From the NCBI RefSeq assembly GCF_001746365.1, contig NZ_MJAJ01000029.1, forward strand, positions 1-64,000: 64,000 nucleotides of DNA. Reading direction: 5' to 3'. Source of the DNA: Streptomyces sp. LUP30. GTDB taxonomy: Bacteria; Actinomycetota; Actinomycetes; Streptomycetales; Streptomycetaceae. The notes beneath the pieces were generated by a model. That model ran no database searches. It saw only the letters and a list, made by a program, of their open reading frames with translations, and had not been told where the DNA came from. This document shows, piece after piece, positions 1-7,544 of this stretch (position 1 is the stretch's first letter; the number at the start of each line of letters is the position of its first letter). The position numbers and the translations under genes are program-made.

Positions 1-50
1 AAACCTGCCAGCCCTGCCACGGCCCCGGCGTACAAGGCGGAGGCCGCTGA
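1..50 (+). CDS. 3' end of an upstream gene (partial, unidentified)
   Basis: A frame open from base 3 stops with TGA at 48-50 and encodes about 15 residues (ending QGGGR). The stop shares its last base with the ATG of the next gene (TGATG). That layout is typical of translationally coupled genes in an operon and suggests the GNAT/FkbH/ACP genes belong to a longer cluster extending upstream. Nothing in the visible residues allows a family call, and the frame could be open by chance. Confidence 0.4.
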   Translation, partial: TCQPCHGPGVQGGGR

Positions 51-742
51 TGGCCTGTTTCCGCAGCCGCGACCAACCCAGCCGCGACTACCCCGCCGCC
101 GGAACCTCCGTCACCGCCTCGGCCGCCACGGCCGCGGTCGGCGCCTCCGCGCCCCCCGCCCCCGCACCCCTCCCTGCCGCGGCTCCGGCGGCTCCCGCCC
201 CGCGCACATTCGGCTGGCGTCCGCCGGCCGAGGCCGATCGCGCCGCGCTCGCCGAGCGGGCCCGGCCGTATGTCACCCGGCAGGCCGACGAGCGCGATCT
301 GCCGGCCATCGGGCGGTTCGAGGCCGAGATCGCCCGGGTCTCCTTCGGCGAGGACGCCATCGACGACCCGGCCCGGTGGGAGTCCCGTCTCGGCCGTGCC
401 ATGGAGAAGTCGAAGGAGGGCATGATCGTCGCCCACCGTCCCGGCGAGGAACCGGTCGGCTGGTGCTGGGTGAGCATCAACCAGAACGCGATGACCGGCG
501 ACCGCTACGCCAACTTCCGCTCCCTGGCGGTCTCCCCGGTCGACAACCGCGGCGACGTCGCCGAACTCCTGCTCACCGCGGGCCTGGAGTTCTGTCTGGC
601 CAACGGCATCACGGAGGTCGTCGGCCGGGTCCACGTGGGCAACGTCCCGATGCGCACGGTCTACCGCAAGTTCGGCTTCGACCCGACCAGTCTGTCGATG
701 AAGCTGTTCCTGCCGAAGGAGAAGGAGGACCGCGCCCGATGA
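50..742 (+). CDS. GNAT-family N-acetyltransferase
   Basis: Predicted 230-aa acyltransferase. The first ~50 residues are Ala/Pro-rich and low complexity. The rest looks like a GNAT fold, with a central stretch around residues 145-165 (ANFRSLAVSP) followed by RGDVAELLLTAGLEF and a C-terminal GRVHVGNVPMRTVYRKFGF, matching the acetyl-CoA-binding and NxxxxxxYxKxGF parts of GNATs. The start at 50 has a GGAGG ribosome site 6 bases upstream. The stop overlaps the ATG of the next gene (ATGA), so it is probably co-translated with the FkbH-like gene and the acyl carrier protein. A GNAT beside FkbH and a free ACP recalls sets that load glyceryl- or acyl-type units on a carrier protein; that role is inferred. 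The substrate is unknown. Confidence 0.75.
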   Translation: MACFRSRDQPSRDYPAAGTSVTASAATAAVGASAPPAPAPLPAAAPAAPAPRTFGWRPPAEADRAALAERARPYVTRQADERDLPAIGRFEAEIARVSFGEDAIDDPARWESRLGRAMEKSKEGMIVAHRPGEEPVGWCWVSINQNAMTGDRYANFRSLAVSPVDNRGDVAELLLTAGLEFCLANGITEVVGRVHVGNVPMRTVYRKFGFDPTSLSMKLFLPKEKEDRAR

Positions 743-1821
743 GCGGCACGGACAGCTTCGACCCGGACCGGATCAAGTGCGTCGTCTGGGACCTCGACGG
801 CACCCTGTGGGACGAGGTCGCCGTCGAGTCCGCCACCGACGCGCTGCCCACGCCCCGCCCCGGGACGCTCGCCGCTATCGACGCGCTGGCGGCCCTCGGC
901 GTGCTCAGCAGCATCGCGAGCCGCAGCGCCCCGTCGGTGCTCGACCGGCTGGAGGCCGTGCCGGCGCTGCGGAGCCGGTTCCTGGCGCCGCGGGTGTCCT
1001 GGCAGGACAAGAGCGAGTCGCTGCGCGGGATCGCGAAGGAGCTGGGCATCGCGGTGGACGCCCTGCTCCTGGTCGACGACTCCCCCTACGAGCGTGCCGA
1101 GGTCGAGGCCCTCCTGCCGGGGGTGCGCACCCTCGCCCCCGAGGACGTCCCCGAGCTGCTCGCGGCTTTCGAGGGCCGGGAGGTCACCCCCGAGTCACGC
1201 GAGCGGGTGCACCGCTACCGCACCGAGGAGGCCCGCCGGGCCGAGGGGGAGCGTTTCCAGGGCTCGCGCGAGGAGTTCCTGCGCTGGTGCGACATGCGGC
1301 TCACCGTCGGCGCGGCCACGCCCGGCGAGATCCCCCGCGCACTGGAGCTCGCCGCCCGCACGCACCGCCTGAACTCCTCCGGCCTCACCCCCGACCGGCT
1401 GCGCGAGCTGGCCGCCGCGGAGGGACACGAGGTGTACACGGCCCGCATGACGGACCGTTTCGGCGAGTACGGCGTCATCGGCGCCGCCCTCGTCGACCGC
1501 ACCGCCCCCGCCCGGTGGTCCGTCCCGCTGCTCGCCCTGTCCTGCCGGGTCGCCGGCCGGGGAGCGGCGGCGGCCTTCCTGTTCCGGCTGATGCGGCGGG
1601 CCCGCGAGCAGGGGGCGGAGGAGTTCCGGGTGACGCTGCGCCCGACGGACGCCAACCTGGAGATGCGCATCCTGCTCCGCCAGGCGGGTCTGCGCCGCGT
1701 GGACGACGCGGGCGCCGGCGCGGCCGCCGACTCGGCGGTCCTGGGCAGGAGCCTGCACGACGAACTGCCCGAGCCGCCCGCCTGGCTGCGGGTGACCGAA
1801 CGAGAGGACGCCGAGGCGTGA
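739..1821 (+). CDS. FkbH-like HAD-superfamily (HAD-IIIC) protein
   Basis: Predicted 360-aa protein. Near the N-terminus it carries the HAD nucleophile motif DLDGT (D18-x-D20-G-T), then VDDSPYERAEVEALLP, the second acidic HAD motif. The C-terminal half (from about residue 190) looks GNAT-like, as in FkbH proteins (TDRFGEYGVIGAALVD, then a run ending TDANLEMRILLRQAGL). FkbH enzymes dephosphorylate 1,3-bisphosphoglycerate and load a glyceryl group on an ACP, an early step towards methoxymalonyl-ACP and related units. The ACP immediately downstream fits that role. The start at 739 overlaps the previous stop (ATGA), and the stop overlaps the GTG of the ACP gene. A longer in-frame extension upstream would only overlap the GNAT gene and was rejected. 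Confidence 0.8.
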   Translation: MSGTDSFDPDRIKCVVWDLDGTLWDEVAVESATDALPTPRPGTLAAIDALAALGVLSSIASRSAPSVLDRLEAVPALRSRFLAPRVSWQDKSESLRGIAKELGIAVDALLLVDDSPYERAEVEALLPGVRTLAPEDVPELLAAFEGREVTPESRERVHRYRTEEARRAEGERFQGSREEFLRWCDMRLTVGAATPGEIPRALELAARTHRLNSSGLTPDRLRELAAAEGHEVYTARMTDRFGEYGVIGAALVDRTAPARWSVPLLALSCRVAGRGAAAAFLFRLMRRAREQGAEEFRVTLRPTDANLEMRILLRQAGLRRVDDAGAGAAADSAVLGRSLHDELPEPPAWLRVTEREDAEA

Positions 1822-2096
1822 CGGACACCCGGAACCGGGGCGCGGTGGAACGCGAACTGCGTTCGATGATCGCCGAGGCCACCGGTCTGGAGGAGGCCTA
1901 CGTCGGGGAACTCCCCGCCGACACCGACCTGTTCGGGCCGCGGATCGGTCTCACCTCGCTGGCCGGGGTGACCTTGCTGGGCGCCGTCGACCGGCGCTTC
2001 GGGGTGGACGTGGCCGCGCTGGACCTCAGCCTGGACAGTCTGCAGTCCATCGCCACCCTGAACGACTTCGTCACGGCCCACCTCCAGCCCTCCTAG
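1818..2096 (+). CDS. Acyl carrier protein (free-standing)
   Basis: A 92-aa acidic protein with the layout of an acyl carrier protein. The phosphopantetheine attachment motif reads GLTSLAG, with S47 as the probable modified serine, although the usual D before S is T here. The flanking TDLFGPRIGLTSL and the later LSLDSLQSIATLNDFV match the helix II and III pattern of the family. The GTG start overlaps the stop of the FkbH-like gene (GTGA). With its two upstream neighbours it probably forms a carrier-bound C3-unit system. The final acceptor, a polyketide, peptide or glycerolipid, cannot be told from this window. Confidence 0.8.
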   Translation: MTDTRNRGAVERELRSMIAEATGLEEAYVGELPADTDLFGPRIGLTSLAGVTLLGAVDRRFGVDVAALDLSLDSLQSIATLNDFVTAHLQPS

Positions 2097-2236
2097 CCAC
2101 CCGTCTGTACGTCCACCCTGTTCAAAAAGGGTGATCCCTACGGTCGTGCCGTGACCCGGTGGGGGCGGCGGCGTTGAACGGGGAGTGCGACGGCGCCCCC
2201 TGCCGTCGTGCGAACCGATTCACTAAGGAGAACGTG

Positions 2237-2533
2237 ATGTCTCGCATCGCGAAGGTGGCCGCTGTTGCCCTCGGCACCAGCGCCGTGGTGGTCAGCGGGG
2301 CCGGCCTGGCCATGGCGGACGCGGGTGCCAACGGTGCTGCCATCGGCTCGCCGGGTGTCCTGTCGGGCAACGTCGTCCAGGTTCCGATCCACATCCCGGT
2401 CAACGTCTGCGGCAACACCGTCAGCGTCATCGGTCTGCTGAACCCCGCGTTCGGCAACACCTGCGCCAACGTCAGCGACCACGGCAAGGGCGGCGGCGAC
2501 AAGCACGGCGGCCACAACGGCTACGGCGACTGA
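2237..2533 (+). CDS. chpG: Short chaplin, ChpG-like
   Basis: A 98-aa secreted hydrophobic protein. A signal peptide (MSRIAKVAAVAL ... AMA) is followed by one chaplin domain with the signature SPGVLSGNVVQVP and NVCGNTVSVIGLLNPAFGN, including the two conserved cysteines. Chaplins assemble into amyloid-like films that coat aerial hyphae and lower surface tension. The tail after the domain is unusually charged and Gly/His/Lys-rich (KGGGDKHGGHNGYGD). A strong AAGGAG ribosome site sits 6 bases before the ATG at 2237. A perfect 13-bp hairpin follows the stop. The name rests on the domain and on the adjacent convergent tyrosinase gene melC2, the order I recall for chpG in S. coelicolor. Confidence 0.9.
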   Translation: MSRIAKVAAVALGTSAVVVSGAGLAMADAGANGAAIGSPGVLSGNVVQVPIHIPVNVCGNTVSVIGLLNPAFGNTCANVSDHGKGGGDKHGGHNGYGD

Positions 2534-2546
2534 GCAGCCTTTCCCA

Positions 2547-2581
2547 GGAGAGCCCCGGCACCTCGAGCGCCGGGGCTCTCC
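2547..2581. terminator. Bidirectional hairpin terminator between chpG and melC2
   Basis: Perfect 13-bp inverted repeat GGAGAGCCCCGGC (2547-2559) and its complement (2569-2581) around a 9-base loop. It lies 14 bases after the chpG stop and 20 bases beyond the convergent melC2 stop. It has no T-tract, as is usual in Streptomyces. Confidence 0.8.
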
Positions 2582-2600
2582 CCTGTTCCCGGGGGTTCCG

Positions 2601-3467
2601 TCAGGCGTACCGGTAGATCCGGGACGCGTCCTCCAGCTGGTCCGGGGTCACGTTCCAGGGGGGCAGCTTCTCGTGGCGGGCCACGATCCGCCGGTACTGC
2701 CGGCTGCCCGGCCCGGGCGGCTCGGCCGGCAGGTAGCGGTGCTCGCGGTGCCTGCCCTGCCAGCGGGTCCACAGCAGGTCGACGAAGGCGTGGTGGAGCC
2801 AGAACACGGGGTCGTTGACGGAGGCGCCGCCGAGCATGACCCCGCCGACCCACCGGTGCACACGGTTGTGGTTGCGCCAGGCGGCGCTGCCCGAGCCGGA
2901 CCCCCAGCCCTCCAGCCGGTTGCGGAACCCGCGGCCGGCCGTCGAGTCCCAGGGCGAGACGTCGTAGACGGGGTCCCGCAGCGCCGTCTCCACGTCGCTC
3001 GTGGCCGGCAGGTCGATCGGGTCGGCGGCACGGCCGAGGTCGCGGGTGAGGAACTCCCCGTCGGTGACGTTCTCCTTGATGGTCCAGTTGCCGGTGGCGT
3101 ACGCGAACGGCCCGGTCGTCACCTGATGGTCGGACCGGCGTCCGTTGCCGCCCAGCAGGTCCTTCGTCCAGGGCGTGGCGGTCGTTGCGCGGTCGCGCGT
3201 CCAGTCCCAGTACGGCACCGTCACGGACGGGTCGACGCGGCGCAGGGCCGCCTCCAGGTCCAGCAGGAACCTGCGGTGCCAGGGCAGGAAGGAGGGCGCC
3301 ATGTGGGCGCTGCGCAGACCGCCGTCGCCGTCGGAGACGTAGTGGTCGATGTGCATGCGCACGAACTCGTCGTACTCGCCCCTCTTCTTGATCGCCAGCA
3401 GCGCGTTCACGAAGCGCCGACGCTCGGCGCCGGTGAGCGTGCTGACGTCCTTACGGATGTAGGCCAT
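2601..3467 (-). CDS. melC2: Tyrosinase (monophenol monooxygenase) MelC2
   Basis: A 288-aa type-3 copper enzyme that hydroxylates tyrosine and oxidises dopa to dopaquinone for melanin. Copper site A histidines are H39, H55 and H64 (HMAPSFLPWHRRF), and site B histidines are H200, H204 (NHNRVH) and H226 (FWLHHAF). The length and His spacing equal those of known Streptomyces tyrosinases. It has no signal peptide, as expected, since the enzyme is exported bound to the Tat-targeted MelC1. The ATG at 3467 lies inside the end of melC1 (17-bp overlap), giving the classic melC1-melC2 operon. It converges on chpG, with a shared hairpin between them. Confidence 0.95.
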   Translation of the reverse strand: MAYIRKDVSTLTGAERRRFVNALLAIKKRGEYDEFVRMHIDHYVSDGDGGLRSAHMAPSFLPWHRRFLLDLEAALRRVDPSVTVPYWDWTRDRATTATPWTKDLLGGNGRRSDHQVTTGPFAYATGNWTIKENVTDGEFLTRDLGRAADPIDLPATSDVETALRDPVYDVSPWDSTAGRGFRNRLEGWGSGSGSAAWRNHNRVHRWVGGVMLGGASVNDPVFWLHHAFVDLLWTRWQGRHREHRYLPAEPPGPGSRQYRRIVARHEKLPPWNVTPDQLEDASRIYRYA

Positions 3468-3939
3468 GGTGTCCCCCCATGTGCGTGTCGTGGTGTGCCG
3501 GACCGTCCTCGCGCAGCCGCTCCCCCGGTCCGAGCCCGTCGACGGCGGCGCGGACCGCCTCCAGCGGGGTGGCGTACGAGCGGTAGTGGTCGACCATGCT
3601 CAGCCAGGTGCCGTCGGCGCGGCGCATCAGGTGCAGTGGGCGGCCGTCGATGGTGACCTTCCACTCGGCGGCGCCGGCCGCGGCGGCGGGTCCCGACGGG
3701 GTGAGGACCCCGTGGATGCGCCGGCCCCGGTAGGTCTCGTCGAAGGAGGAGCCGGCGGGGCCGCCGTCCGCCGGGCGCAGCGGCCGGGAGGCGGCGGCGA
3801 CCGGGGCGATCGCGAGGGCGGCGGAGGCTCCGAGGAGCCCGCGCAGCAGGTCCCGGCGCCGTGTGCGACGCGCCGGCGCGGTTCTGGCCGTGGCTGCCGG
3901 AACTGCGCTCACGGGTACTCCGTCGACGCTGACGGCCAT
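3451..3939 (-). CDS. melC1: Tyrosinase copper chaperone/cofactor MelC1
   Basis: A 162-aa caddie protein for MelC2 that delivers copper and carries the complex out through the Tat pathway. It has a Tat-type signal (RTRRRDLLRG followed by a hydrophobic Ala/Leu run to about residue 45). The mature part contains FDETYRGRRIHGV and DGRPLHLMRRADGTWLSMV, typical of MelC1. The C-terminus is His-rich (HHDTHMGGHHGLHP), suiting copper binding. The start at 3939 was chosen because the upstream reading frame is out of character and an ATG precedes MAVSVDGVPV. The stop TAA lies inside melC2, so the two are translationally coupled. Confidence 0.92.
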   Translation of the reverse strand: MAVSVDGVPVSAVPAATARTAPARRTRRRDLLRGLLGASAALAIAPVAAASRPLRPADGGPAGSSFDETYRGRRIHGVLTPSGPAAAAGAAEWKVTIDGRPLHLMRRADGTWLSMVDHYRSYATPLEAVRAAVDGLGPGERLREDGPAHHDTHMGGHHGLHP

Positions 3940-4064
3940 GGTGTGCTCCCTCGTCCGGGACGGTGGTCCGGTGCGGTTGTCTGTGGGGCTAACCGCCGAG
4001 GGGGCCGACTGGTCACCGCCTGCGTCCGAACGGTCCGCTCGGGCAGGCGGATCCGGGCACGGCG

Positions 4065-4094
4065 ACGGGCCCGGACGACGGTGTCCGGGCCCGT
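4065..4094 (-). terminator. Hairpin terminator after the 173-aa secreted-protein gene
   Basis: Perfect 12-bp stem (ACGGGCCCGGAC 4065-4076; complement 4083-4094) with a 6-base loop, 24 bases beyond the stop of the minus-strand gene at 4119-4640 and upstream of melC1. Confidence 0.75.
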
Positions 4095-4118
4095 GTTCGC
4101 GGCGGTCGGCCCGCGGGC

Positions 4119-4640
4119 CTACAGTCCCTGGCCCAGACCGAGGTTCGCGCCGGGCACGGCCTGCAGCACGGGGGTGATCACGCCCGCCTCGGGCAGCTTC
4201 AGGTCCGGCAGGCCGAAGTGGTCGGGGTTGGGCGCGGTGAGGGGCGCGTCCAGGGTCAGGCCGGGGCCGAGCGTGCGCAGGTCGGAGGCGGGGGCGTCGA
4301 GACCGACGTGGTCGAACTGGTCGCCCAGCACCTCCGGCAGGGGCGCCCGCACTCCCAGGCCCGGCAGCCCGGCGGCGACGGGCAGCTGCGGGACGACGCG
4401 CTCCGGGATGAGGCGGCCCTCGACGAAGCGCGGGCCCTCGGGCGCACCCGGCGTCGGCAGGGGGATCTCGCCGCCGATGGTGGGCAGTTCCACGTTGAGG
4501 GACTTCTCGACGCCGTCCAGCGGTACGGGGACGGGAACGGTGCCGATCGCGGCTGCCGGGCTCGCGCAGGCGGCGGCGCCGGCCGCGGCCGCCACGCACG
4601 TGATCACTGCGGCGAGGGTTCCTCGGGTGGTCGACTTCAT
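4119..4640 (-). CDS. Secreted protein of unknown function, Pro/Leu-rich
   Basis: A 173-aa protein with a Sec signal peptide (MKSTTRGTLAAVITCVAAAAG, probable cleavage near residues 30-32, ASPAAA). The mature part is rich in Pro, Leu, Gly and Val, with repeated PxPLP-type segments (VPVPVPLDGV, EIPLPTPGAP, GVRAPLPEVL) and no cysteines. No enzyme motif was recognised. It lies with other small secreted proteins between two chaplin loci, so a role in the hyphal or spore surface is plausible but inferred. The ATG at 4640 opens the only credible signal peptide. A strong hairpin follows the stop. Confidence 0.7.
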   Translation of the reverse strand: MKSTTRGTLAAVITCVAAAAGAAACASPAAAIGTVPVPVPLDGVEKSLNVELPTIGGEIPLPTPGAPEGPRFVEGRLIPERVVPQLPVAAGLPGLGVRAPLPEVLGDQFDHVGLDAPASDLRTLGPGLTLDAPLTAPNPDHFGLPDLKLPEAGVITPVLQAVPGANLGLGQGL

Positions 4641-4810
4641 CTCGGGTACGGGCCCTTTCGGTGGAGTTCGGGGGGCGTTGCGTCCGTACCGGGTAACGAG
4701 CCGGAAAACGGCATCAGTTCACAATTCCCCCGAGTGCCGTAATAGTGCTACCGCCTATCGGCGCGAGGGGTGTCCCGGAACGTGGGGCGCGCTGATGCGA
4801 CGGCGGTGCG

Positions 4811-5407
4811 TCAACTCGTCCAGAATTCCCACCAGCGGGTCAGGATCAGCATGCCGACGATCCCGATGTGCAACAGCGGGGGCGCCCAGGCGAATTCGTC
4901 GAGGAAATTCCGCACGCCGGCCGGCGCGGGCAGGAAACCGTGGCGCACGTCGAACGCGACGACGTACCAGAACGCGAGGATCGTGGCGACCCACGCCAGG
5001 CAGCACCACAGGCACAGCGCGTTGATCCGGTACAGCGACTCGAACTGCAGCCAGGACACGAAGGCGACGCCGAAGAGGCAGCCGGCGGTGAACGTCAGCC
5101 AGTACCAGCGGGGGTAGGCGGCCCGGGCCAGCAGGCCCGCGCCGACGCACAGGACGATCCCGTAGGCGACCAGGCCCAGCATCGGGTTGGGGAACCCGAA
5201 CACCGAGGCCTGGTCGCTGCGCATGACGCTGCCGCAGGAGACGACGGGGTTCAGGCTGCACCCGGGGGTGAATCCGGGGTCCTCCATCAGCTTGAACTCG
5301 TCGAGGGTGATGACCCAGGAGGCCAGCAGCCCGGCCGCTCCGGCGAGGACCAGCAGCAGGGCGTACGCGCGGCCGCCGCCCACGGCGACCGGCTGCGGCC
5401 GCCGCAT
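4811..5407 (-). CDS. Vitamin K epoxide reductase (VKOR)-family membrane protein
   Basis: A 198-aa polytopic membrane protein with five hydrophobic segments. It shows the VKOR hallmarks: a loop cysteine pair C50 and C58 (GCSLNPVVSCGS) and a membrane CxxC, C132-LW-C135. Bacterial VKORs reoxidise periplasmic DsbA-like thiol oxidases with quinone and so drive disulfide formation in exported proteins. The start ATG at 5407 shares one base with the stop of the upstream gene (TGATG), indicating coupling. Chaplins and rodlins encoded on both sides carry paired cysteines and are possible end clients; this is inference. A longer in-frame extension upstream overlaps the neighbouring gene and was rejected. 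Confidence 0.85.
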   Translation of the reverse strand: MRRPQPVAVGGGRAYALLLVLAGAAGLLASWVITLDEFKLMEDPGFTPGCSLNPVVSCGSVMRSDQASVFGFPNPMLGLVAYGIVLCVGAGLLARAAYPRWYWLTFTAGCLFGVAFVSWLQFESLYRINALCLWCCLAWVATILAFWYVVAFDVRHGFLPAPAGVRNFLDEFAWAPPLLHIGIVGMLILTRWWEFWTS

Positions 5408-5907
5408 CAGCCGCGCAGGCGGCGGGCGGGCAGGACGATGTGCGCCGCCGCCGTCAGGGTCTCTTCGGCGCCCGCGAACGCGGCCAGCGCCTCGGGCGTG
5501 ACGGCCTGGCCGGGCGTGGCCTCCGGCCAGGCGCGGGCGGTGAGGACGAGGTAGGCGTAGCCGCGCTCGCCGACGGCCGTGAGCCACTCCGCCGGCGGCA
5601 GGCACTGGGCGTTGAGGCCCGGCATGTTCAGGACGGCCGCGCCGGACTCGACGAGCAGGCTGAACGGCAGGCTGGGCCGCTCGGTGCCGTCGACGACGTC
5701 GCCGCCGACGGGCATGCCGTTGTCGGCGAGCAGCCGCTCGACGGCGGCGGCCGTCCCCTCGGGCCCGTCCGCGGTGTCGCCGAGGGAGTAAGCCAGGAGG
5801 TAGGGCATGTCACGGCCGTCGGGGGCCTCGCCGCTCCACGGCATCACGACGAGGGTGCCCAGGTCGGCCACGCGGAAGGGGCGGGTTGCGCTTGGGGTTG
5901 AGGTCAC
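5407..5907 (-). CDS. Conserved hypothetical protein (possibly DUF5949)
   Basis: A 166-aa soluble protein without signal peptide or obvious membrane segment. The start is a GTG at 5907 (VTSTPSATRPF); an ATG at 5918 is in another frame. Characteristic stretches are RVADLGTLVVMPWSGE, PYLLAYSLGDTADGPEGTAAAVERLL and the C-terminal AEETLTAAAHIVLPARRL. From memory it resembles a Streptomyces-restricted family, perhaps DUF5949, but I am unsure of the number. Its stop overlaps the start of the VKOR-family gene by one base, so the two are probably made from one message. No catalytic motif was recognised. Confidence 0.65.
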   Translation of the reverse strand: MTSTPSATRPFRVADLGTLVVMPWSGEAPDGRDMPYLLAYSLGDTADGPEGTAAAVERLLADNGMPVGGDVVDGTERPSLPFSLLVESGAAVLNMPGLNAQCLPPAEWLTAVGERGYAYLVLTARAWPEATPGQAVTPEALAAFAGAEETLTAAAHIVLPARRLRG

Positions 5908-6133
5908 CGCGTGACCATAGCGGCGCGTCGGCGGGTGGCCGGACGTGTTCTCACCCGACCGGGGGACGCCGGCGGGTTGCTCCACACGAACGAGGGATGC
6001 GCCGCTCGACTCGCCTCGAACAAGGCCCGTGCCCTGTCGGCGAGGTGGCGTCGTCCGCCCGGAGGGACGCGCGCCAGACGCCACGAGCCGGGGGCCGTGC
6101 GGACATCGTCGGGGATCTTGCGGACATGACCGA

Positions 6134-6163
6134 GGGCCGGTCCGTCGGCGACGGGGCCGGCCC
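6134..6163 (-). terminator. Hairpin terminator after the 95-aa secreted-protein gene
   Basis: GGGCCGG (6134-6140) pairs with CCGGCCC (6157-6163), with an inner CCGTC/GACGG stem and a 3-base loop. It lies 16 bases beyond the minus-strand stop at 6180. Confidence 0.55.
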
Positions 6164-6179
6164 TGGCGGCGGGGGTGTC

Positions 6180-6467
6180 TCAGCCCTGCAGCGGCAGTCC
6201 GCCGAGAAGCGGATTGTGGGTGTTGAGAGCGCCCGCCGCGCCCTTGACGGTGCTGAGGACGGAGTCCTTGTTCTCGGTGTCGAGGGCGTCCGACTGGTGC
6301 TGGAGCGGCATCGCGTCCTCCAGGTTGATCGGCCCCCTGGCGAGGGTGTCCACGGCGCCGTTGAGGCTGGTGGGCGTGAGGTCGGCGGGGGCGGCGAACG
6401 CGGGCGCGGCAAGGCCGGCGAGGACCACGGATCCGGCAACGACAGCGGCAGCCTTCAGGGACTTCAT
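6180..6467 (-). CDS. Small secreted protein of unknown function
   Basis: A 95-aa protein starting at the ATG at 6467, with an AAAGGAA ribosome site just upstream. A clean Sec signal peptide (MKSLKAAAVVAGSVVLAGLAAPAFA) precedes a mature part of about 70 residues with no cysteine (APADLTPTSLNGAVDTL ... NTHNPLLGGLPLQG). The mature chain is short, polar at first, and ends in Leu/Gly/Pro. It is not a chaplin or rodlin, as the VLSGN and CxxP motifs are absent. Together with the next gene and chpF it forms a same-strand set of exported proteins. Function unknown. Confidence 0.7.
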   Translation of the reverse strand: MKSLKAAAVVAGSVVLAGLAAPAFAAPADLTPTSLNGAVDTLARGPINLEDAMPLQHQSDALDTENKDSVLSTVKGAAGALNTHNPLLGGLPLQG

Positions 6468-6623
6468 CGGATTCCTTTCTTCGGCGACTCGGCAACTCAA
6501 GTCACCGGGGCACATTCTGACGTCGTGTCTAACGAGGCCTGACGGGTGCGGAAACCGGGTACGCAGAAAATTTCTGCACCCCGGCGGTGGAAATGCCGGG
6601 GTGCAGGCAGGGGCGAGCGGCCG

Positions 6624-7277
6624 TCAGCCGGTGGGCGGGGGCGGCAGCGAGGGCGCCGCCGGAGCCTCCGCCGCCTCGGCCGGCAGGCTGGGCAGACTCG
6701 GCAGGCTCAGGCCCAGTCCGTTCAGCGTCGAGGAGAGCAGGTCGAGCAGACCGTCCAGGACGCCGGTGACCGCCGACACGACCTGGCCGACGTCGGACGT
6801 GGCAGCCGAGAGCAGTGCGTCGACGGCCTTCTGCACCGCGGCGAGCGCGTCGGACACGGGGTCGGCGGCCGCCTTCGTTCCGCTGTCGGCGGCGCCCTCG
6901 GCGAGCGAGGGCGGCACGACCGCCGGGGCGGCCGGGGCGGCGGGGGCGGCCGGGGCCGCGGCGGTGATCTTTGCGACGGCCGTCTTGACGGCGTCGCCGA
7001 GCCGGGTCGCCTGGCCGGGCGTGAGGCGGCCGTCGTCGGCCTTGAGGACGGTGTTGAGCGTTTCGGTGACCGGGGCGAGGACGGTGCTGAGGTCAGCGAG
7101 GCCCTTGCCCTGGGCGCGCAGCGCGGCCACTCCGGGGACGGGCGCATCGGAGGCCGCCGCGAGGCGCTCACGGGCTGCGGCTCCGTCGGCCGCCATGGCG
7201 GCGGGGGCGGCGAGGCCGAGGACGAGGGAGGCGCACAGTGCGGTGGAAGCGATACGCCGAACGGGCAGACCACGCAT
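6624..7277 (-). CDS. Secreted Ala-rich protein of unknown function
   Basis: A 217-aa protein with a signal peptide (MRGLPVRRIASTALCASLVLGLAAPAAMA) and a start at the ATG at 7277, preceded by AAGGAT. The mature region has predicted amphipathic helices (GLADLSTVLAPVTETLNTVLKADDG; DPVSDALAAVQKAVDALLSAATSDVGQVVSAV), an Ala/Pro hinge near residues 110-125, and a Pro-rich C-terminus (SLPSLPSLPAEAAEAP...PPPPTG). It has no cysteine after the signal peptide and no known catalytic motif. It sits between the 95-aa secreted protein and chpF, so a surface role is a reasonable guess only. Confidence 0.7.
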   Translation of the reverse strand: MRGLPVRRIASTALCASLVLGLAAPAAMAADGAAARERLAAASDAPVPGVAALRAQGKGLADLSTVLAPVTETLNTVLKADDGRLTPGQATRLGDAVKTAVAKITAAAPAAPAAPAAPAVVPPSLAEGAADSGTKAAADPVSDALAAVQKAVDALLSAATSDVGQVVSAVTGVLDGLLDLLSSTLNGLGLSLPSLPSLPAEAAEAPAAPSLPPPPTG

Positions 7278-7471
7278 GGGAAATCCTTTCGATTGCGTCG
7301 GGTCTCGTACCCACCGTGCAAAGCACCGTCGCTCCCCGCAACACAGCCGTCGCACCGGGTGACTCCTCGCAGCTCACCGGGCCGGCATCGCCCCTGATGG
7401 GGGGGCGCGCGGGGGCCCGCCGAGCGGGGCGCGACACCTTCCCCCTTTCGGGGCAACGGCCGCCGACCACG

Positions 7472-7508
7472 CGAACGGCCGCCCTCCTGGCGGGAGGGCG
7501 GCCGTTCG
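7472..7508 (-). terminator. Strong hairpin terminator after chpF
   Basis: Perfect 16-bp stem (CGAACGGCCGCCCTCC 7472-7487; complement 7493-7508) with a 5-base loop, 36 bases beyond the chpF stop. Confidence 0.85.
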
Positions 7509-7544
7509 GCGAATGACGAGTCGTGACCTCTGGGGGAGGTGACG

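Noticed and set aside
2114..2133. CACCCT...AGGGTG hairpin as terminator of the ACP gene
   Set aside because: Only six base pairs with an eight-base loop, weak compared with the other terminators here, so not listed as a feature.
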